A stretch of DNA of 64,000 bases, taken from positions 434,001 through 498,000 of the forward strand of contig CAWCQU010000003.1 of assembly GCA_963797765.1 (NCBI GenBank). Reading direction: 5' to 3'. The DNA comes from JBGPTK01 sp963797765. GTDB lineage: Bacteria > Acidobacteriota > Terriglobia > Acidiferrales > UBA7541. Below the pieces are notes generated by a model. It ran no database searches, had not been told where the DNA came from, and saw only the letters and a list, made by a program, of their open reading frames with translations. A program made the translations under genes and the position numbers. Shown here piece by piece: positions 21,416 to 31,064 of this stretch (positions within the stretch are counted from its first letter, which is position 1; the number at the start of each line of letters is the position of its first letter).

Positions 21416-21730
21416 CTAGCGTCCGCCGCCGGAAAATAGACGGGCGACGGAAACCAGGATCACTGCGCCGACTACGGCGGCTGCGAGGCTGAAAAGAAAT
21501 CCGCCGCCGAAAATGCCGAGGCGGGAAAAAATCCAGCCGCCCAGGATTGCGCCGATCATCCCGATCAGTACGTCGCCGATGCAGCCGAAGCCCGCGCCGC
21601 GCGTAATTTTTCCGGTCAACCAGCCGGCGATCAATCCCAGAAAAATCCATCCGATCAGGGAATTCATCTGAATGCCGATGAAGACGGTGCGGTCGCCGTA
21701 GTTTGAAATTGCGAGCAGGTGCAAAAGCAT
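21416..21730 (-). CDS. GlsB/YeaQ/YmgE-type small membrane protein (transglycosylase-associated family)
   Basis: A short, Gly-rich integral membrane protein. Three hydrophobic helices carry the family pattern (WIFLGLIAGWLTGKITRG, CIGDVLIGMIGAILGGW, LAAAVVGAVILVSVARLF). The ATG at 21730 follows GGAGG by five bases and gives 104 residues. An internal ATG at 21667 would give the 83-residue length usual for the family, but it has no clear ribosome-binding site. Family members are linked to stress responses; the molecular role is unknown. Confidence 0.85.
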   Translation of the reverse strand: MLLHLLAISNYGDRTVFIGIQMNSLIGWIFLGLIAGWLTGKITRGAGFGCIGDVLIGMIGAILGGWIFSRLGIFGGGFLFSLAAAVVGAVILVSVARLFSGGGR

Positions 21731-22042
21731 GAATGCCTCCGGCGAAATAAATTTCACGGCTGCGCGCGAACCACAGCTCGATGGCAAGTTATCTCAAAAA
21801 TGGCGCAAAGGCGAGCGAACATTTTCTCATTCGATTGCTCCGATTCATTTCGCGGCGCGCGCAAAGTTGTAAAATTGGTTTTCTCCGCATCGAGAGGAAC
21901 AAATAAACGAGCGTCCGGCCGCGCGGATCGCAAGAATTTTCTCTTTCATCTTCGAAAAGCTTGTACTATCTTCGCGGAATAGAATGTATGCAACTTCCGC
22001 GCGCACCTGCGGAAGAAAAATTCGGGCGATACGAGGCGGTGA

Positions 22043-23176
22043 ATGACAAAGAAAAAAGGCGTAACCGGAAGGGTGCTGCATGATCCAGTGGAGGACCGGT
22101 TGATTCCGATTCTTCCGCTGGATCTTTCGCGCGTTCGAACGGTGGACGATTTGGTTCGCGCGATGGGCAAAACAGCCTTTACGGGGCGGCAAATCGGCGA
22201 TGCCGCCGACGTGCTGGAAGCGATGGCGCTCGATAAGGATTGTTTCGTGGTGATGACGCTTTCGGGCGCGATGACCGTGGCGAAAATGAGTTTTGTTTTT
22301 TGCGACCTGGTGGAGGCGGGAATCGTGAAGGCGATTGTTTCCACCGGCGCATTGATGGCGCATGGACTGGTGGAAGCGACGGGGCTTTCGCATTTCCGAT
22401 ACGATCCGAAAATGGATGACCGCGAATTGTTCCACGCCGGATACAACCGCGTGTACGATTCGCTCGAGCCGGAAACGAATCTCGATCACGTGGAAGCGGT
22501 GGTGCAGAACGTGCTGCGAAACTGGGATGCCGAAGAGATTGTTTGCAGCTGGAAATTAAATCAGCGGATCGGCGAGTACCTGGCGAAAAATATGCCGGGG
22601 CGAGGAATTCTGAAAACCGCTTACCAGTGCGGGGTGCCGGTGTTCGTGCCGGCCTTTACGGATTCCGAATTGGGAATCGATTTTGCGCTGCACCAGCGCG
22701 GGCGCAAGCGCGACGGCAAGCCGGTTTTGCGCTTCGATCCGTATCTGGACTTCGAGCATTTCGCGGCCACTATGATGGCTCAGCCGAAAATGGGAATTTT
22801 CACAATCGGCGGAGGAGTCCCGCGAAATTGGTCGCAGCAGTTTGGCGTGTTCGCGGAATTGCTGGCGCGCCGCGGCTACGAAAAAGTGCCACTGAAGCGC
22901 TATTCCTACGGGGTGCGAATTTGTCCTGAGCCGGTGCACTGGGGCGGACTTTCGGGCAGCACCTATTCGGAAGCGGTTTCGTGGGGGAAATTTATTCCGC
23001 CGGAAGAGGGCGGGCGGTTGGCCGAGGTGTTTGACGATGCCACCGTGGCGCTGCCGCTGATTGTTTCTGCCGTGCTGGAGCGGCTGAAGTATTTCGACCG
23101 CAAGCCGGAAGCCAAAGTTGAAAAATCGAACGGGCATCGCAAGGCGCGGCGCGTGGTGATTCACGCGGCGAAGTAG
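22043..23176 (+). CDS. Deoxyhypusine synthase-like protein (putative homospermidine biosynthesis)
   Basis: A 377-residue member of the deoxyhypusine synthase fold, which transfers an aminobutyl group from a polyamine through an imine on an active-site Lys with NAD. The NAD-binding regions TLSGAMTVAKM and STGALMAHGLVEATG are present. So is the acid-rich HAGYNRVYDSLEPE segment. The key SGSTYSEAVSWGKF motif places the reactive Lys at about residue 316. Bacteria lack eIF5A, so the substrate is not a protein lysine. Bacterial homologues are annotated as homospermidine or bis(guanidino)azanonane synthases. The pyruvoyl arginine decarboxylase immediately downstream, convergent with this gene, would supply agmatine (inference). 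The C-terminal 25 residues are a basic tail. Confidence 0.85.
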   Translation: MTKKKGVTGRVLHDPVEDRLIPILPLDLSRVRTVDDLVRAMGKTAFTGRQIGDAADVLEAMALDKDCFVVMTLSGAMTVAKMSFVFCDLVEAGIVKAIVSTGALMAHGLVEATGLSHFRYDPKMDDRELFHAGYNRVYDSLEPETNLDHVEAVVQNVLRNWDAEEIVCSWKLNQRIGEYLAKNMPGRGILKTAYQCGVPVFVPAFTDSELGIDFALHQRGRKRDGKPVLRFDPYLDFEHFAATMMAQPKMGIFTIGGGVPRNWSQQFGVFAELLARRGYEKVPLKRYSYGVRICPEPVHWGGLSGSTYSEAVSWGKFIPPEEGGRLAEVFDDATVALPLIVSAVLERLKYFDRKPEAKVEKSNGHRKARRVVIHAAK

Positions 23177-23191
23177 GAGCGGACCACAAAA

Positions 23192-23217
23192 ACCGGGCGC
23201 AGCAAGCAGCGCCCCTA
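23192..23217. repeat. Palindromic repeat, family B
   Basis: Almost the same sequence as 16120-16146 (CCGGGCGCAGCAAGCAGCGC core). It sits between two convergent genes and could act as a bidirectional terminator-like stem, although no T-tract follows. Confidence 0.6.
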
Positions 23218-23242
23218 CAAACACCGACTGCTACGGGAATAT

Positions 23243-23801
23243 TTAGTCGTCTTCGCCGAGGAGAATTGCGGCGGCCAGAACGGTGGTCCACAGGCCGCGT
23301 TTGTCGCCTACCGCGGATTGGGTGATGTTCATAGTGCGGACAATTTTATTCGAGATGCGGTAAACTTCTTTTTTTTCGTCCCAGGATAAATCCGGATCAA
23401 ACTCAACGTTTAACGTGGTGGCAAGCATTTCGGCCGCCAGTTCTTCCGTGTATTCGCCGGCGATTTCTTCCGTTTCGCCAAAGGAATGGTGCTCGGAAAG
23501 ATAGCCGAACATGGATTTATCGGCGGGCAAGCGCGAGTCCCACGCCGGCGGCGATCAGCCGGTGGGCTTCGCGCGTGGAATTCTCGCTGATCACGGTGAA
23601 AGCCACCTGGCCGGGCTTCAGGTGCTTCAGGCCTTCACTGCGGGAAATCAATTTACAGTAGGGAGGAAAAATCGAGGAGACGCGAACGATATTGCACGCG
23701 GCGATGCCGGCATTGCGCAACGCAAGCTCAAAGCTCGAGAGCCTCTCTCGGTGTTTGCCGACGCCTTTTGTGAGGAAAATTTTCTTAGCGACGAACGCCA
23801 T
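23243..23801 (-). CDS. pdaD: Pyruvoyl-dependent arginine decarboxylase (frameshifted as sequenced)
   Basis: Converts arginine to agmatine using a pyruvoyl group formed by self-cleavage at a Ser-Ser bond. The N-terminal part (AFVAKKIFLTKGVGKHRERL) leads to NIVRVSSIFPPYC, the cleavage site (between the two serines) and active-site pattern. The C-terminal part (ADKSMFGYLSEHHSFGE, YTEELAAEMLATTL) is in the next frame. One extra base at about 23529-23530 separates them; removing it gives GVGLALPADKSMFGYL. The rejoined protein is about 185 residues, normal for the family. It converges with the DHS-like gene, so the two together look like a polyamine module. Confidence 0.9.
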
Positions 23802-23937
23802 GGGGGAGCCGGGCTGCGGTGCCTCCGTATCCTTGAACTGTGGAAATAAAAATTTCGCGCACGAAAGTAACAAGAAGGCTATTGAGTGTCAATCACTTTC
23901 ACTGCATTCGCGCTTTCGGCAACGCGAAAACGGCACG

Positions 23938-25725
23938 TCAGCGGCTGGCTCCCGTGGCTGTGGCCGCGCGTGGCGTGGGAACCGCGCGGGCCGCCTGGAT
24001 CAAGGCCTGGCGAGCTTCGAGGGGCTCGATGCGCCACGTCTCGACGGGCTCGATGGGAATCCGGCCGGTGCGGCTGATGTATTGGATCAGCAATTCGCGG
24101 ATTTCCTCGGGGGAGCGATAGGTCACCGGCAGGCCCTTGTAGACGCTGTAGCCTCCGCCTCCGGTGTAGCGGTAATTATTGATCGCCACACGAAGCTTTT
24201 CAGCGGGATCGAGGTCATGGTTGTGGTAGCGCAGGTAACGGATGCGATCGCCTACCGGGCGCGAGAGATCGATCACGTACGCGACGCCCATGGCGGAATC
24301 GGCATTGTAATTGGGAAGCGCAACGGGTTTATCGGCGGGAAATGGCCAGGCGGGCAGAAAACTAGCGGAATGTTCGAGCGCTTCCTTCAATTGGGCGCCG
24401 GTCATTTCCACGGTGTAAAGCGTGTTTTCATAGATGTAGAGCGCGGCGGCCTGGCGAAGAGTGACCGGACCTTCGGGGATTCGCACGCCGAGGAAAAACA
24501 TGGTGGCCATGGAAACGTCGGCGTGGCCGAATTCCATCTGCGTGAAATGGATGACGTCGACCAGCGGCGTATCTTCGACTCGCCCCGTCAGGCCGTCGAG
24601 GGCCGCGGCGGAATTTGCGATGGGCGTGTCGAGATACTTCTGTGTGGCGGCGTGATAGGGCGCGTCGATTTTTTCGATTTCAGGATCGGGGGCCGCGGCG
24701 GAAGATGCCGGAATCGTCTTTGAATGTTTTGCTTCCACGGTCCAATGGCCTTGCGCATCGCGATCCATTTGCACGTCCGCGCGCGCCAGCGATCCGCCCC
24801 AATTCTTCGCCTGCGTCAGCAACTCGCCATTCACCATCATTTCGGGCATCTCTTGATGGGTGTGCCCGTAGAAAATCACGTCAATTCCGGGCACCTGCTG
24901 AGCCATCGCCAAGGCTGAATTTTCCCCCGGAATCTCCTCGAACCCTTCATTTGGCTTCTCTCCGGACGTGCTTTTAGGATCGCGGCCCAGCCCGGAATGC
25001 ATGATCACCACCACTAGGTCGGCTTGCTTGTGGACTTCGGGAATTACCCGTTGCGCGGCTTCCACGATGTTTTCGAATTCGTAGCCTTTGTAGTGCGCGG
25101 GAATTTCCCAGCGGGGAATTCCGGGTGTGACGAATCCCACAATCGCGATGCGCACTCCCGCAACCGTTTTGAAGATGTAGGGCTTGAATACAGGCGTGCC
25201 CTCCGTATACGTCTGGCGAATATTCGCCGCCAGCCAGGGAAATTGCGCTTCTCCCTTCGCCTTCCACATTGCGTCCAGGCCAAAATTGAATTCGTGATTG
25301 CCCACAGCCGCCGCGTCGTAGCGCATGGCGTTCATGGCGGCGATGGTGGGATTCGGAAGGCTCGTTTCTTTTACCGCGAAATAATAGGCCAGCGGAGTTC
25401 CTTCGATGGTGTCTCCGCAATCGAGCAAAAGAGAATTGGGAGATTCGCTGCGAACTTGACGGACCAGGGTCGATAGCAGCGCCAATCCCTGGTTGACGGG
25501 CTTGTTGGCAAAGTAATCGAAAGGCTCGATGTGGCCGTGAATATCGGTGGTGCCGAGCAGGGTGATCGTGACTTTACCGGGCGAGCTGGAGGTATGCGCG
25601 GCGACTGGAGATTGCGCGCCAACTTGCACGCCAAGAGCGATCGCGAGCAAGAATACGAGCAGCGTGGAAACGAGGAACGACGATTCCGGCTTCTCTTTCA
25701 ACTTCATGCGATTCATCCAGGTCAT
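23938..25725 (-). CDS. Secreted 5'-nucleotidase / 2',3'-cyclic phosphodiesterase (UshA family)
   Basis: Periplasmic metallophosphoesterase that dephosphorylates nucleotides. The N-terminal signal segment (FLVSTLLVFLLAIALGVQVGAQ) is followed by the metallophosphatase domain with GTTDIHGHIEPFDYF, LLDCGDTIEGTPLAYY, AVGNHEFNFGLD, VIMHSGLGRD and FYGHTHQEMPEM. The C-terminal nucleotide-binding domain shows LRQAAALYIYENTLYTVEMT and NNYRYTGGGGY. It is about 595 residues and intact. The start ATG overlaps the stop of the upstream GAF gene by one base (TGATG), indicating coupled expression. Confidence 0.92.
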   Translation of the reverse strand: MTWMNRMKLKEKPESSFLVSTLLVFLLAIALGVQVGAQSPVAAHTSSSPGKVTITLLGTTDIHGHIEPFDYFANKPVNQGLALLSTLVRQVRSESPNSLLLDCGDTIEGTPLAYYFAVKETSLPNPTIAAMNAMRYDAAAVGNHEFNFGLDAMWKAKGEAQFPWLAANIRQTYTEGTPVFKPYIFKTVAGVRIAIVGFVTPGIPRWEIPAHYKGYEFENIVEAAQRVIPEVHKQADLVVVIMHSGLGRDPKSTSGEKPNEGFEEIPGENSALAMAQQVPGIDVIFYGHTHQEMPEMMVNGELLTQAKNWGGSLARADVQMDRDAQGHWTVEAKHSKTIPASSAAAPDPEIEKIDAPYHAATQKYLDTPIANSAAALDGLTGRVEDTPLVDVIHFTQMEFGHADVSMATMFFLGVRIPEGPVTLRQAAALYIYENTLYTVEMTGAQLKEALEHSASFLPAWPFPADKPVALPNYNADSAMGVAYVIDLSRPVGDRIRYLRYHNHDLDPAEKLRVAINNYRYTGGGGYSVYKGLPVTYRSPEEIRELLIQYISRTGRIPIEPVETWRIEPLEARQALIQAARAVPTPRAATATGASR

Positions 25726-26264
25726 CAAGGTTTTTTCACCTGCAAAAGTTGGATGCAAGGCGCGATCTGCGCGGCAGCTTCCACCAGTTTGGTTAAATCC
25801 AACGGCGTGAAGTCCTGGCCGGCGGCGGCCTGCGTCATCCCTTTGCGCGACGCTTGCAGCACGCCAACCACGCTTGAATTCAGCAAAATCGGCACACTCA
25901 TAATTTTCTGAATCGGCTTGACGCGTTTATCATCCAGAGGAACGGCTTCGAAAACGGAAGCGTGGCGTGCGATCACGAAATTGTTGTTAATCTCTGAACG
26001 TTTCTCGCGCGCGGTTCGCGCGGCCAAGGCGGATGTGCTGGTCAGCGGAATAGTCCCCACTCCCTGGAGTTTTTCAGGATACACGAACTGCAAGAAATGT
26101 CCTCCCTGCACTAGGACAAGAACGGCCACCTCGTCCGGATTCACGTGCAAATGCTGGCTGATGGCGTCCGTCAGCTTGGAAAGATCTTCGGCTTCGATTT
26201 GACCACCGCGTTTTACCAGCGCTTCAACCAGCGGAGCAAGGTGGGCTCCCATGTTTTTCGGCAT
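25725..26264 (-). CDS. GAF domain-containing protein
   Basis: A 179-residue soluble protein. A helical N-terminus (about residues 1-45) is followed by one GAF fold (EVAVLVLVQGGHFLQFVYPE, GTIPLTSTSALAARTAREK, IQKIMSVPILLNSSVVGVLQ). It has no attached output domain, signal peptide or transmembrane helix. GAF domains bind small ligands or mediate dimerisation; which one here is unknown. It precedes and overlaps the 5'-nucleotidase gene by one base, and it is divergent from sdhC. Confidence 0.8.
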   Translation of the reverse strand: MPKNMGAHLAPLVEALVKRGGQIEAEDLSKLTDAISQHLHVNPDEVAVLVLVQGGHFLQFVYPEKLQGVGTIPLTSTSALAARTAREKRSEINNNFVIARHASVFEAVPLDDKRVKPIQKIMSVPILLNSSVVGVLQASRKGMTQAAAGQDFTPLDLTKLVEAAAQIAPCIQLLQVKKP

Positions 26265-26474
26265 TTTGGGCTCGGCTTACTCAGTCTATCACAGAGCATT
26301 TTTAGAGCCAGACGCCGGATCGGTGCCGCCGTTATTCTTGCGCATCTTCGCGCGCGCCCTTGAAAACGGAATCGCGGATGCCTATACTGCCATTGTCATC
26401 ATGTTGCGCCCGCGGGCGCCTGGGCAAGGGTAGGGTAGGCCGGGCACACGCAAGCAATCATCCACGGAGAATTC

Positions 26475-27125
26475 ATGCCCGCTGGTAGTGTGGAAACTGA
26501 CCACAGTTATTTCTGGGACAAACTACAGTCACTCAGCGGCGTGATACCCATCGGCGCATTCCTCGCCGAGCATTTTTGGTCCAATAGCTACATCTTGGTA
26601 AGCCCCGCAAAATACAACGCGGCATCTCGCGAGTTGCAAGGCATTCCCTGGCGCTTGCCGGTGGAAGCGATGGTCATCTGGCTGCCCATTTTGTTTCACG
26701 GTTTTTACGGCGTTTACATCTGGTGGCGCGGCAAATCCAACGTAGTGGCGCATCCCTGGATGTCCAACTGGATGTGGGGATTGCAGCGCTGGACGGGCTT
26801 GATCGCGTTCGTATTTATCGGCTGGCACGTTTGGACGGAGCGATTCGCCACTCACGGTCTTTCTACTTATGCTGGCATATCGGAAGCCATGCAGAGTTCC
26901 TGGTTCGTGGTTTTTTACCTGATCGGGATTGTGGCAACGTCCATTCACTTCGGCAACGGACTGTGGAATTTCTCGTGCAAGTGGGGCATCACCGTCACGA
27001 CAAAGTCTCAGCATGCCGCGGCCTATTTTGGCGCGGCCGTGGCCATTCTATTCACGTTGATTGGGATCGCCATCATTATCGGCTTGCGCTTGAACATTTT
27101 CCCCTTGGGAACCTACACGCAATGA
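26475..27125 (+). CDS. sdhC: Succinate dehydrogenase cytochrome b558 subunit
   Basis: Membrane anchor of complex II. Five helices are visible, as in the Bacillus-type di-haem b558 subunit. Heme-ligand histidines lie in GAFLAEHFWSN, PILFHGFYGVY, FIGWHVWTERF and SIHFGNGLWNF. There is no separate sdhD, which fits a single-anchor (type B) enzyme probably reducing menaquinone. The stop overlaps the sdhA start (ATGA). A ribosome-binding GGAG precedes the ATG. Confidence 0.93.
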   Translation: MPAGSVETDHSYFWDKLQSLSGVIPIGAFLAEHFWSNSYILVSPAKYNAASRELQGIPWRLPVEAMVIWLPILFHGFYGVYIWWRGKSNVVAHPWMSNWMWGLQRWTGLIAFVFIGWHVWTERFATHGLSTYAGISEAMQSSWFVVFYLIGIVATSIHFGNGLWNFSCKWGITVTTKSQHAAAYFGAAVAILFTLIGIAIIIGLRLNIFPLGTYTQ

Positions 27126-28903
27126 GGCATCCGAAAGTCATTATCGTCGGTGGGGGGTTGGCTGGGCTGATGGCGGCGATCCGCGTGGCCGAAGCCAGCG
27201 TGGAAGTGGAATTGTTTTCGATTGTGCCGGTGAAGCGATCGCATTCGGTCTGCGCGCAGGGCGGAATCAACGCCGCGAAAAACCTGAAGGGCGAAGGCGA
27301 CAGCACCTGGCAGCACTTTGACGACACGATTTATGGCGGCGATTTCCTCGCCAACCAGCCGCTGGTGAAAGGGATGTGCGACGAAGCGCCTGCCATCATC
27401 GATTTGTTGGATCGCATGGGAGTCACATTCAACCGCACTCCGGAAGGACTGCTCGATTTTCGACGTTTCGGCGGCACTTTATTCAACCGAACTGCTTTTG
27501 CGGGCGCCACCACGGGCCAGCAACTGCTTTACGCGCTGGACGAACAAGTGCGGCGGCACGAATCCGAAGGGAAGGTGAAGAAGTTTGAAGGATGGACGTT
27601 CCTTTCCGCCGTGATGGATGAGCAGAAAATCGGCCGCGGAATTTGCGCCATGAATTTGAAGACCATGGAAGTGCGCACATTTCCGGCGGACGCGGTGATT
27701 TTCTGTACCGGCGGCATCGGCACTATTTTCGGGCAATCCACCAATTCGGTGGTTTGTACGGGGTCGGCGCAATCGGCGCTTTTCCAACAGGGCGCATTTT
27801 ATGCCAACGGCGAATTCATTCAAGTCCATCCCACCGCAATTCCCGGGGAAGACAAGTGCCGCTTGATGAGCGAATCGGCGCGCGGGGAAGGCGGGCGAAT
27901 GTGGGTCCCCAAGACGCCGGGTGACACGCGCGATGCGAAGTCAATCCCCGAGGCCGAACGTTTTTTCTTTCTGGAAGAGTGGTATCCGAAATACGGCAAC
28001 CTGGTTCCGCGCGACGTAGCCACCCGCGCCATTCACAAAATTGTTTTCGAAATGAAGATGGGGCTTGCGGGGCAAAACGCCGTCTATCTCGACGTCACCC
28101 ACATCCCGAAAGAAACACTGGATCGCAAACTCGAAGGCATCCTGGAGATTTACGAAAAATTTGTCGGCGTGGACCCGCGCAAAGAGCCCATGCGAGTGTT
28201 CCCGGCGATGCACTACACCATGGGCGGCCTGTGGGTTGACAACAACCAGGCCACCAACTTGCCCGGCATTTTTGCCGCAGGTGAATGCGACTATCAATAT
28301 CACGGGGCGAATCGCCTGGGCGCGAATTCCCTGGTCTCCTGCATCTATGGTGGAATGCTGGCCGGAGTGGCCGCGGTGAAATATGCGCACGGCCTGGAAA
28401 AGGGAGTCGAGGAAATTTCCAGTCACGTTTACGAGCACGAACGGCGGCGGCAGGAAGAGGCGAACGACAAATTGCTGCACCAGCAGGGCACGGAAAACCC
28501 TATTGTCATCTGGCGCGAAATGGGGGCGGTGATGACCGAGCACGTCACCGTGGTCCGCTATAATAAGAATATGGAGCTGGCCGATACGAAGCTGCGGGAA
28601 CTGACCGAGCGCTACCACAAGATCAATCTTGCCGATCGCACGCAGTGGTCGAACCAAACTCTGGCTTTTGCTCGGGAATTGTTCAACATGCTAGTACTGG
28701 CGAGGGTTGTCACCCTTGGAGCCATCGCTCGCGACGAGAGCCGCGGTGCCCATTACAAGCCCGATTTTCCGGAGCGCGATGATCCCAACTGGCTGAAAAC
28801 CACCAAGGCCAGTTACAACGGCGGAGACATCCGGCTGGAATACGAGCCGGTGGATGTTTCCTTGATTCCGCCACGAACCAGGAAGTACACCGCCAAGAGT
28901 TAG
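27122..28903 (+). CDS. sdhA: Succinate dehydrogenase flavoprotein subunit
   Basis: Catalytic subunit that oxidises succinate to fumarate in the TCA cycle. It has about 593 residues. The FAD-binding motif IIVGGGLAGLMAAI is at the N-terminus. The His that binds FAD covalently is in RSHSVCAQGGINAAKN (about residue 41). Active-site segments are FIQVHPTAIPG, SESARGEGGRMW and MHYTMGGLWVDN. The start ATG overlaps the sdhC stop by four bases. It resembles the Bacillus-type long flavoprotein, in keeping with the b558 anchor. Confidence 0.97.
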   Translation: MRHPKVIIVGGGLAGLMAAIRVAEASVEVELFSIVPVKRSHSVCAQGGINAAKNLKGEGDSTWQHFDDTIYGGDFLANQPLVKGMCDEAPAIIDLLDRMGVTFNRTPEGLLDFRRFGGTLFNRTAFAGATTGQQLLYALDEQVRRHESEGKVKKFEGWTFLSAVMDEQKIGRGICAMNLKTMEVRTFPADAVIFCTGGIGTIFGQSTNSVVCTGSAQSALFQQGAFYANGEFIQVHPTAIPGEDKCRLMSESARGEGGRMWVPKTPGDTRDAKSIPEAERFFFLEEWYPKYGNLVPRDVATRAIHKIVFEMKMGLAGQNAVYLDVTHIPKETLDRKLEGILEIYEKFVGVDPRKEPMRVFPAMHYTMGGLWVDNNQATNLPGIFAAGECDYQYHGANRLGANSLVSCIYGGMLAGVAAVKYAHGLEKGVEEISSHVYEHERRRQEEANDKLLHQQGTENPIVIWREMGAVMTEHVTVVRYNKNMELADTKLRELTERYHKINLADRTQWSNQTLAFARELFNMLVLARVVTLGAIARDESRGAHYKPDFPERDDPNWLKTTKASYNGGDIRLEYEPVDVSLIPPRTRKYTAKS

Positions 28904-28942
28904 TTTGGCGGAGCCGGAGACGGCGAGGCTCGACGAGATTTT

Positions 28943-29704
28943 ATGGCTATGGCTGACAAGACTTTCATCCTCAAAGTAAAACGGCAGCTTCGGCCGGACG
29001 AAAACGCCCACTGGCAGGAATTCGAGCTGCGCTTCCGCCCCGGCATGAACATTATCACCTGCCTGCGCGATATCGCCGAGCACCCGGTGACGCGCGACGG
29101 CCGGGACACCACTCCCGTCAGCTACGATGCGAATTGCCTGGAAGAAATTTGCGGCGCCTGCGCCATGCTGATCAATGGCTATCCGCGACAGGCCTGCTCC
29201 GCGCTGGTGGAGCATCTCGACAAACCGATCCGGCTCGAGCCGCTGTCTAAATTTCCTCTGGTGCGCGATCTGTTCGTCGATCGCTCGTCCATGTTTGAAA
29301 ATTTAAAGCGTACCAAGTGCTGGATTCCGATTGACGGCACTTATGCGTTGGGCGAAGGACCGCGCATCTCGCCCGCAGTTCAGGAAGTGGCGTATCCGCT
29401 TTCGCGTTGCATCACTTGCGGAAATTGCCTGGAGATTTGTCCCCGCGTAAATGAAGATTCGCACTTCGTGGGGGCCGCCATCGTCAGCCAGGTGCGCTTG
29501 TTCAACATGCATCCCACGGGGAAAATGCATGCGAAGGAGCGCCTGGAGGCGCTGATGGGGCCGGGCGGAATCCAAGATTGCGATAACGCGCAGAACTGCG
29601 TGAAAGTTTGTCCCAAGGGAATTCCGCTGACGGAATCGCTCGCGGCCGTCAACGGGCAAGTGTTGAAGCATGCGATCTTCGGATGGCTGTTCGGCCACGA
29701 TTGA
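28943..29704 (+). CDS. sdhB: Succinate dehydrogenase iron-sulfur subunit
   Basis: Electron-transfer subunit of complex II, about 253 residues. The plant-type [2Fe-2S] ligands are in NCLEEICGACAMLING and PRQAC. The [4Fe-4S] and [3Fe-4S] ligands are in CITCGNCLEICP and DNAQNCVKVCPKGIP. An alternative start two codons inside (MADKTF) is possible. It lies 39 bases after sdhA, completing the sdhCAB operon. Confidence 0.97.
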   Translation: MAMADKTFILKVKRQLRPDENAHWQEFELRFRPGMNIITCLRDIAEHPVTRDGRDTTPVSYDANCLEEICGACAMLINGYPRQACSALVEHLDKPIRLEPLSKFPLVRDLFVDRSSMFENLKRTKCWIPIDGTYALGEGPRISPAVQEVAYPLSRCITCGNCLEICPRVNEDSHFVGAAIVSQVRLFNMHPTGKMHAKERLEALMGPGGIQDCDNAQNCVKVCPKGIPLTESLAAVNGQVLKHAIFGWLFGHD

Positions 29705-29831
29705 TTCGGTGCTGGCATGCCGGCGTCAATTCAGATATAAAAATAGGATGGTTGTAAGCTCGGCCGGGGGATCGTGTGTGGGCGTTTCGTTGCGATTTCC
29801 GCGAAGTGTGCAAAGTACGTGAGATAAAGGA

Positions 29832-31064
29832 TTGCCGATGCGATGGATTTTGCTGTGCGCGCTGGCGGGTGCGCTGGGAATGATGGCGTCTGATGTGAAT
29901 TCGCAGCAAAGCGCGCCGGTCTCGAAACGGGCGCAAGACCTTCACTTCCGTTCCATCGTGCTGGATACGCACGACGACACCACCCAGCGGCTGGTTTACG
30001 ACCAGTTCGATCTCGATCATCTCGATCCGCGAGGCAGCATCGATATTCCGCGGATGCGCGCGGGCGGACTGAGCGGAATTTTCTTCTCCATTTACACGCC
30101 GGGCACTCTTACCGGAGCGCCCGCCGTAAAAGCAGCGCTCGACCAAATTGACGCGGTACGCCAGCAGGTTTGGAAACATCCAACGGAACTCGCGCTGTGC
30201 ACCACGGCCGCGGAGGTGCGCGCCGCCCACGTGCAGGGGAAAATCGCGGCGTTGATGGGGCTCGAGGGCGGGCACATGATCGATAACGACCTGGGCGTGC
30301 TGCGTTCCTACGCGGCCCTGGGCGTTCGGTACATGACGTTGACGCACGGGCTCGACACGGATTGGGCGGATTCTTCCACCGATAAACCGGCGCACAACGG
30401 CCTGACGGATTTCGGCAAGGATGTTGTGCGGGAAATGAATCGCCTGGGCGTGATCGTGGATATTTCGCACGTCGCCGATAAAACTTTTTACGATGCACTG
30501 GCTGTGAGCCAGGCTCCGCTGATCGCGTCGCATTCCTCGTGCCGCGCGCTTTGCAATGCCGCGCGCAATATGACCGACGACATGATCAAAGCCCTTGCCG
30601 CAAAGGGCGGCGTGATTCAGATCAATTTTCATGTGGGCTTCCTCAGCCAGGAATATCGCGACGCCTCCGACAAAGCGAGCGAAGAGGAAAAAAAGGCCAG
30701 CGCCGAGGAACTGAAAAAGCGCTGCGGCGACAATGAATCCTGCAGCGTGATGGAAGGCGAGAAAATGGCGCGGCAAGCAGTGGCGGAAGGCAAGCTGCCC
30801 AAGGTGTTCTGGACAAAAATTATCGATCACATCGATCATGCGGTGAAGCTGGTGGGCGCGGACCATGTGGGGCTGGGATCGGATTTCGATGGCGCCAACA
30901 TGCCGTTTGGAATGGAAGACGCCACGCATTTGCCGCAGATCACGCAGGCTTTACTGGATCGCGGATACTCGGAATCGGATATTCAAAAGATTCTTGGCGG
31001 CAATACCCTTCGAGTGATGGAGGAAGTGGAAGCCACCGCCAAGCGCCTGGGAGGGCAGAAGTGA
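29832..31064 (+). CDS. Membrane dipeptidase (peptidase family M19), secreted
   Basis: A zinc dipeptidase of about 410 residues with an N-terminal signal peptide (MRWILLCALAGALGMMAS). The binuclear zinc site of the renal-dipeptidase family is present: LDTHDDTTQ, MGLEGGHMIDND, VDISHVADKTF, IASHSSCRAL and LGSDFDGA. A Lys/Glu-rich insertion around residue 280 contains two Cys (KKRCGDNESC). It acts on dipeptides, including those with D-residues, in the periplasm (family knowledge). Its stop overlaps the cyclophilin gene start (GTGA), so the two are an operon. Confidence 0.93.
   Translation: MPMRWILLCALAGALGMMASDVNSQQSAPVSKRAQDLHFRSIVLDTHDDTTQRLVYDQFDLDHLDPRGSIDIPRMRAGGLSGIFFSIYTPGTLTGAPAVKAALDQIDAVRQQVWKHPTELALCTTAAEVRAAHVQGKIAALMGLEGGHMIDNDLGVLRSYAALGVRYMTLTHGLDTDWADSSTDKPAHNGLTDFGKDVVREMNRLGVIVDISHVADKTFYDALAVSQAPLIASHSSCRALCNAARNMTDDMIKALAAKGGVIQINFHVGFLSQEYRDASDKASEEEKKASAEELKKRCGDNESCSVMEGEKMARQAVAEGKLPKVFWTKIIDHIDHAVKLVGADHVGLGSDFDGANMPFGMEDATHLPQITQALLDRGYSESDIQKILGGNTLRVMEEVEATAKRLGGQK

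Noticed and set aside
23517..23873. Idea that pdaD uses programmed frameshifting
   Set aside because: No slippery heptamer or downstream stimulator is seen, and the same kind of shift occurs in many unrelated genes here.
29649..30929. 426-residue ORF on the minus strand
   Set aside because: Antisense to the M19 dipeptidase and part of sdhB; the plus strand encodes clear enzymes.
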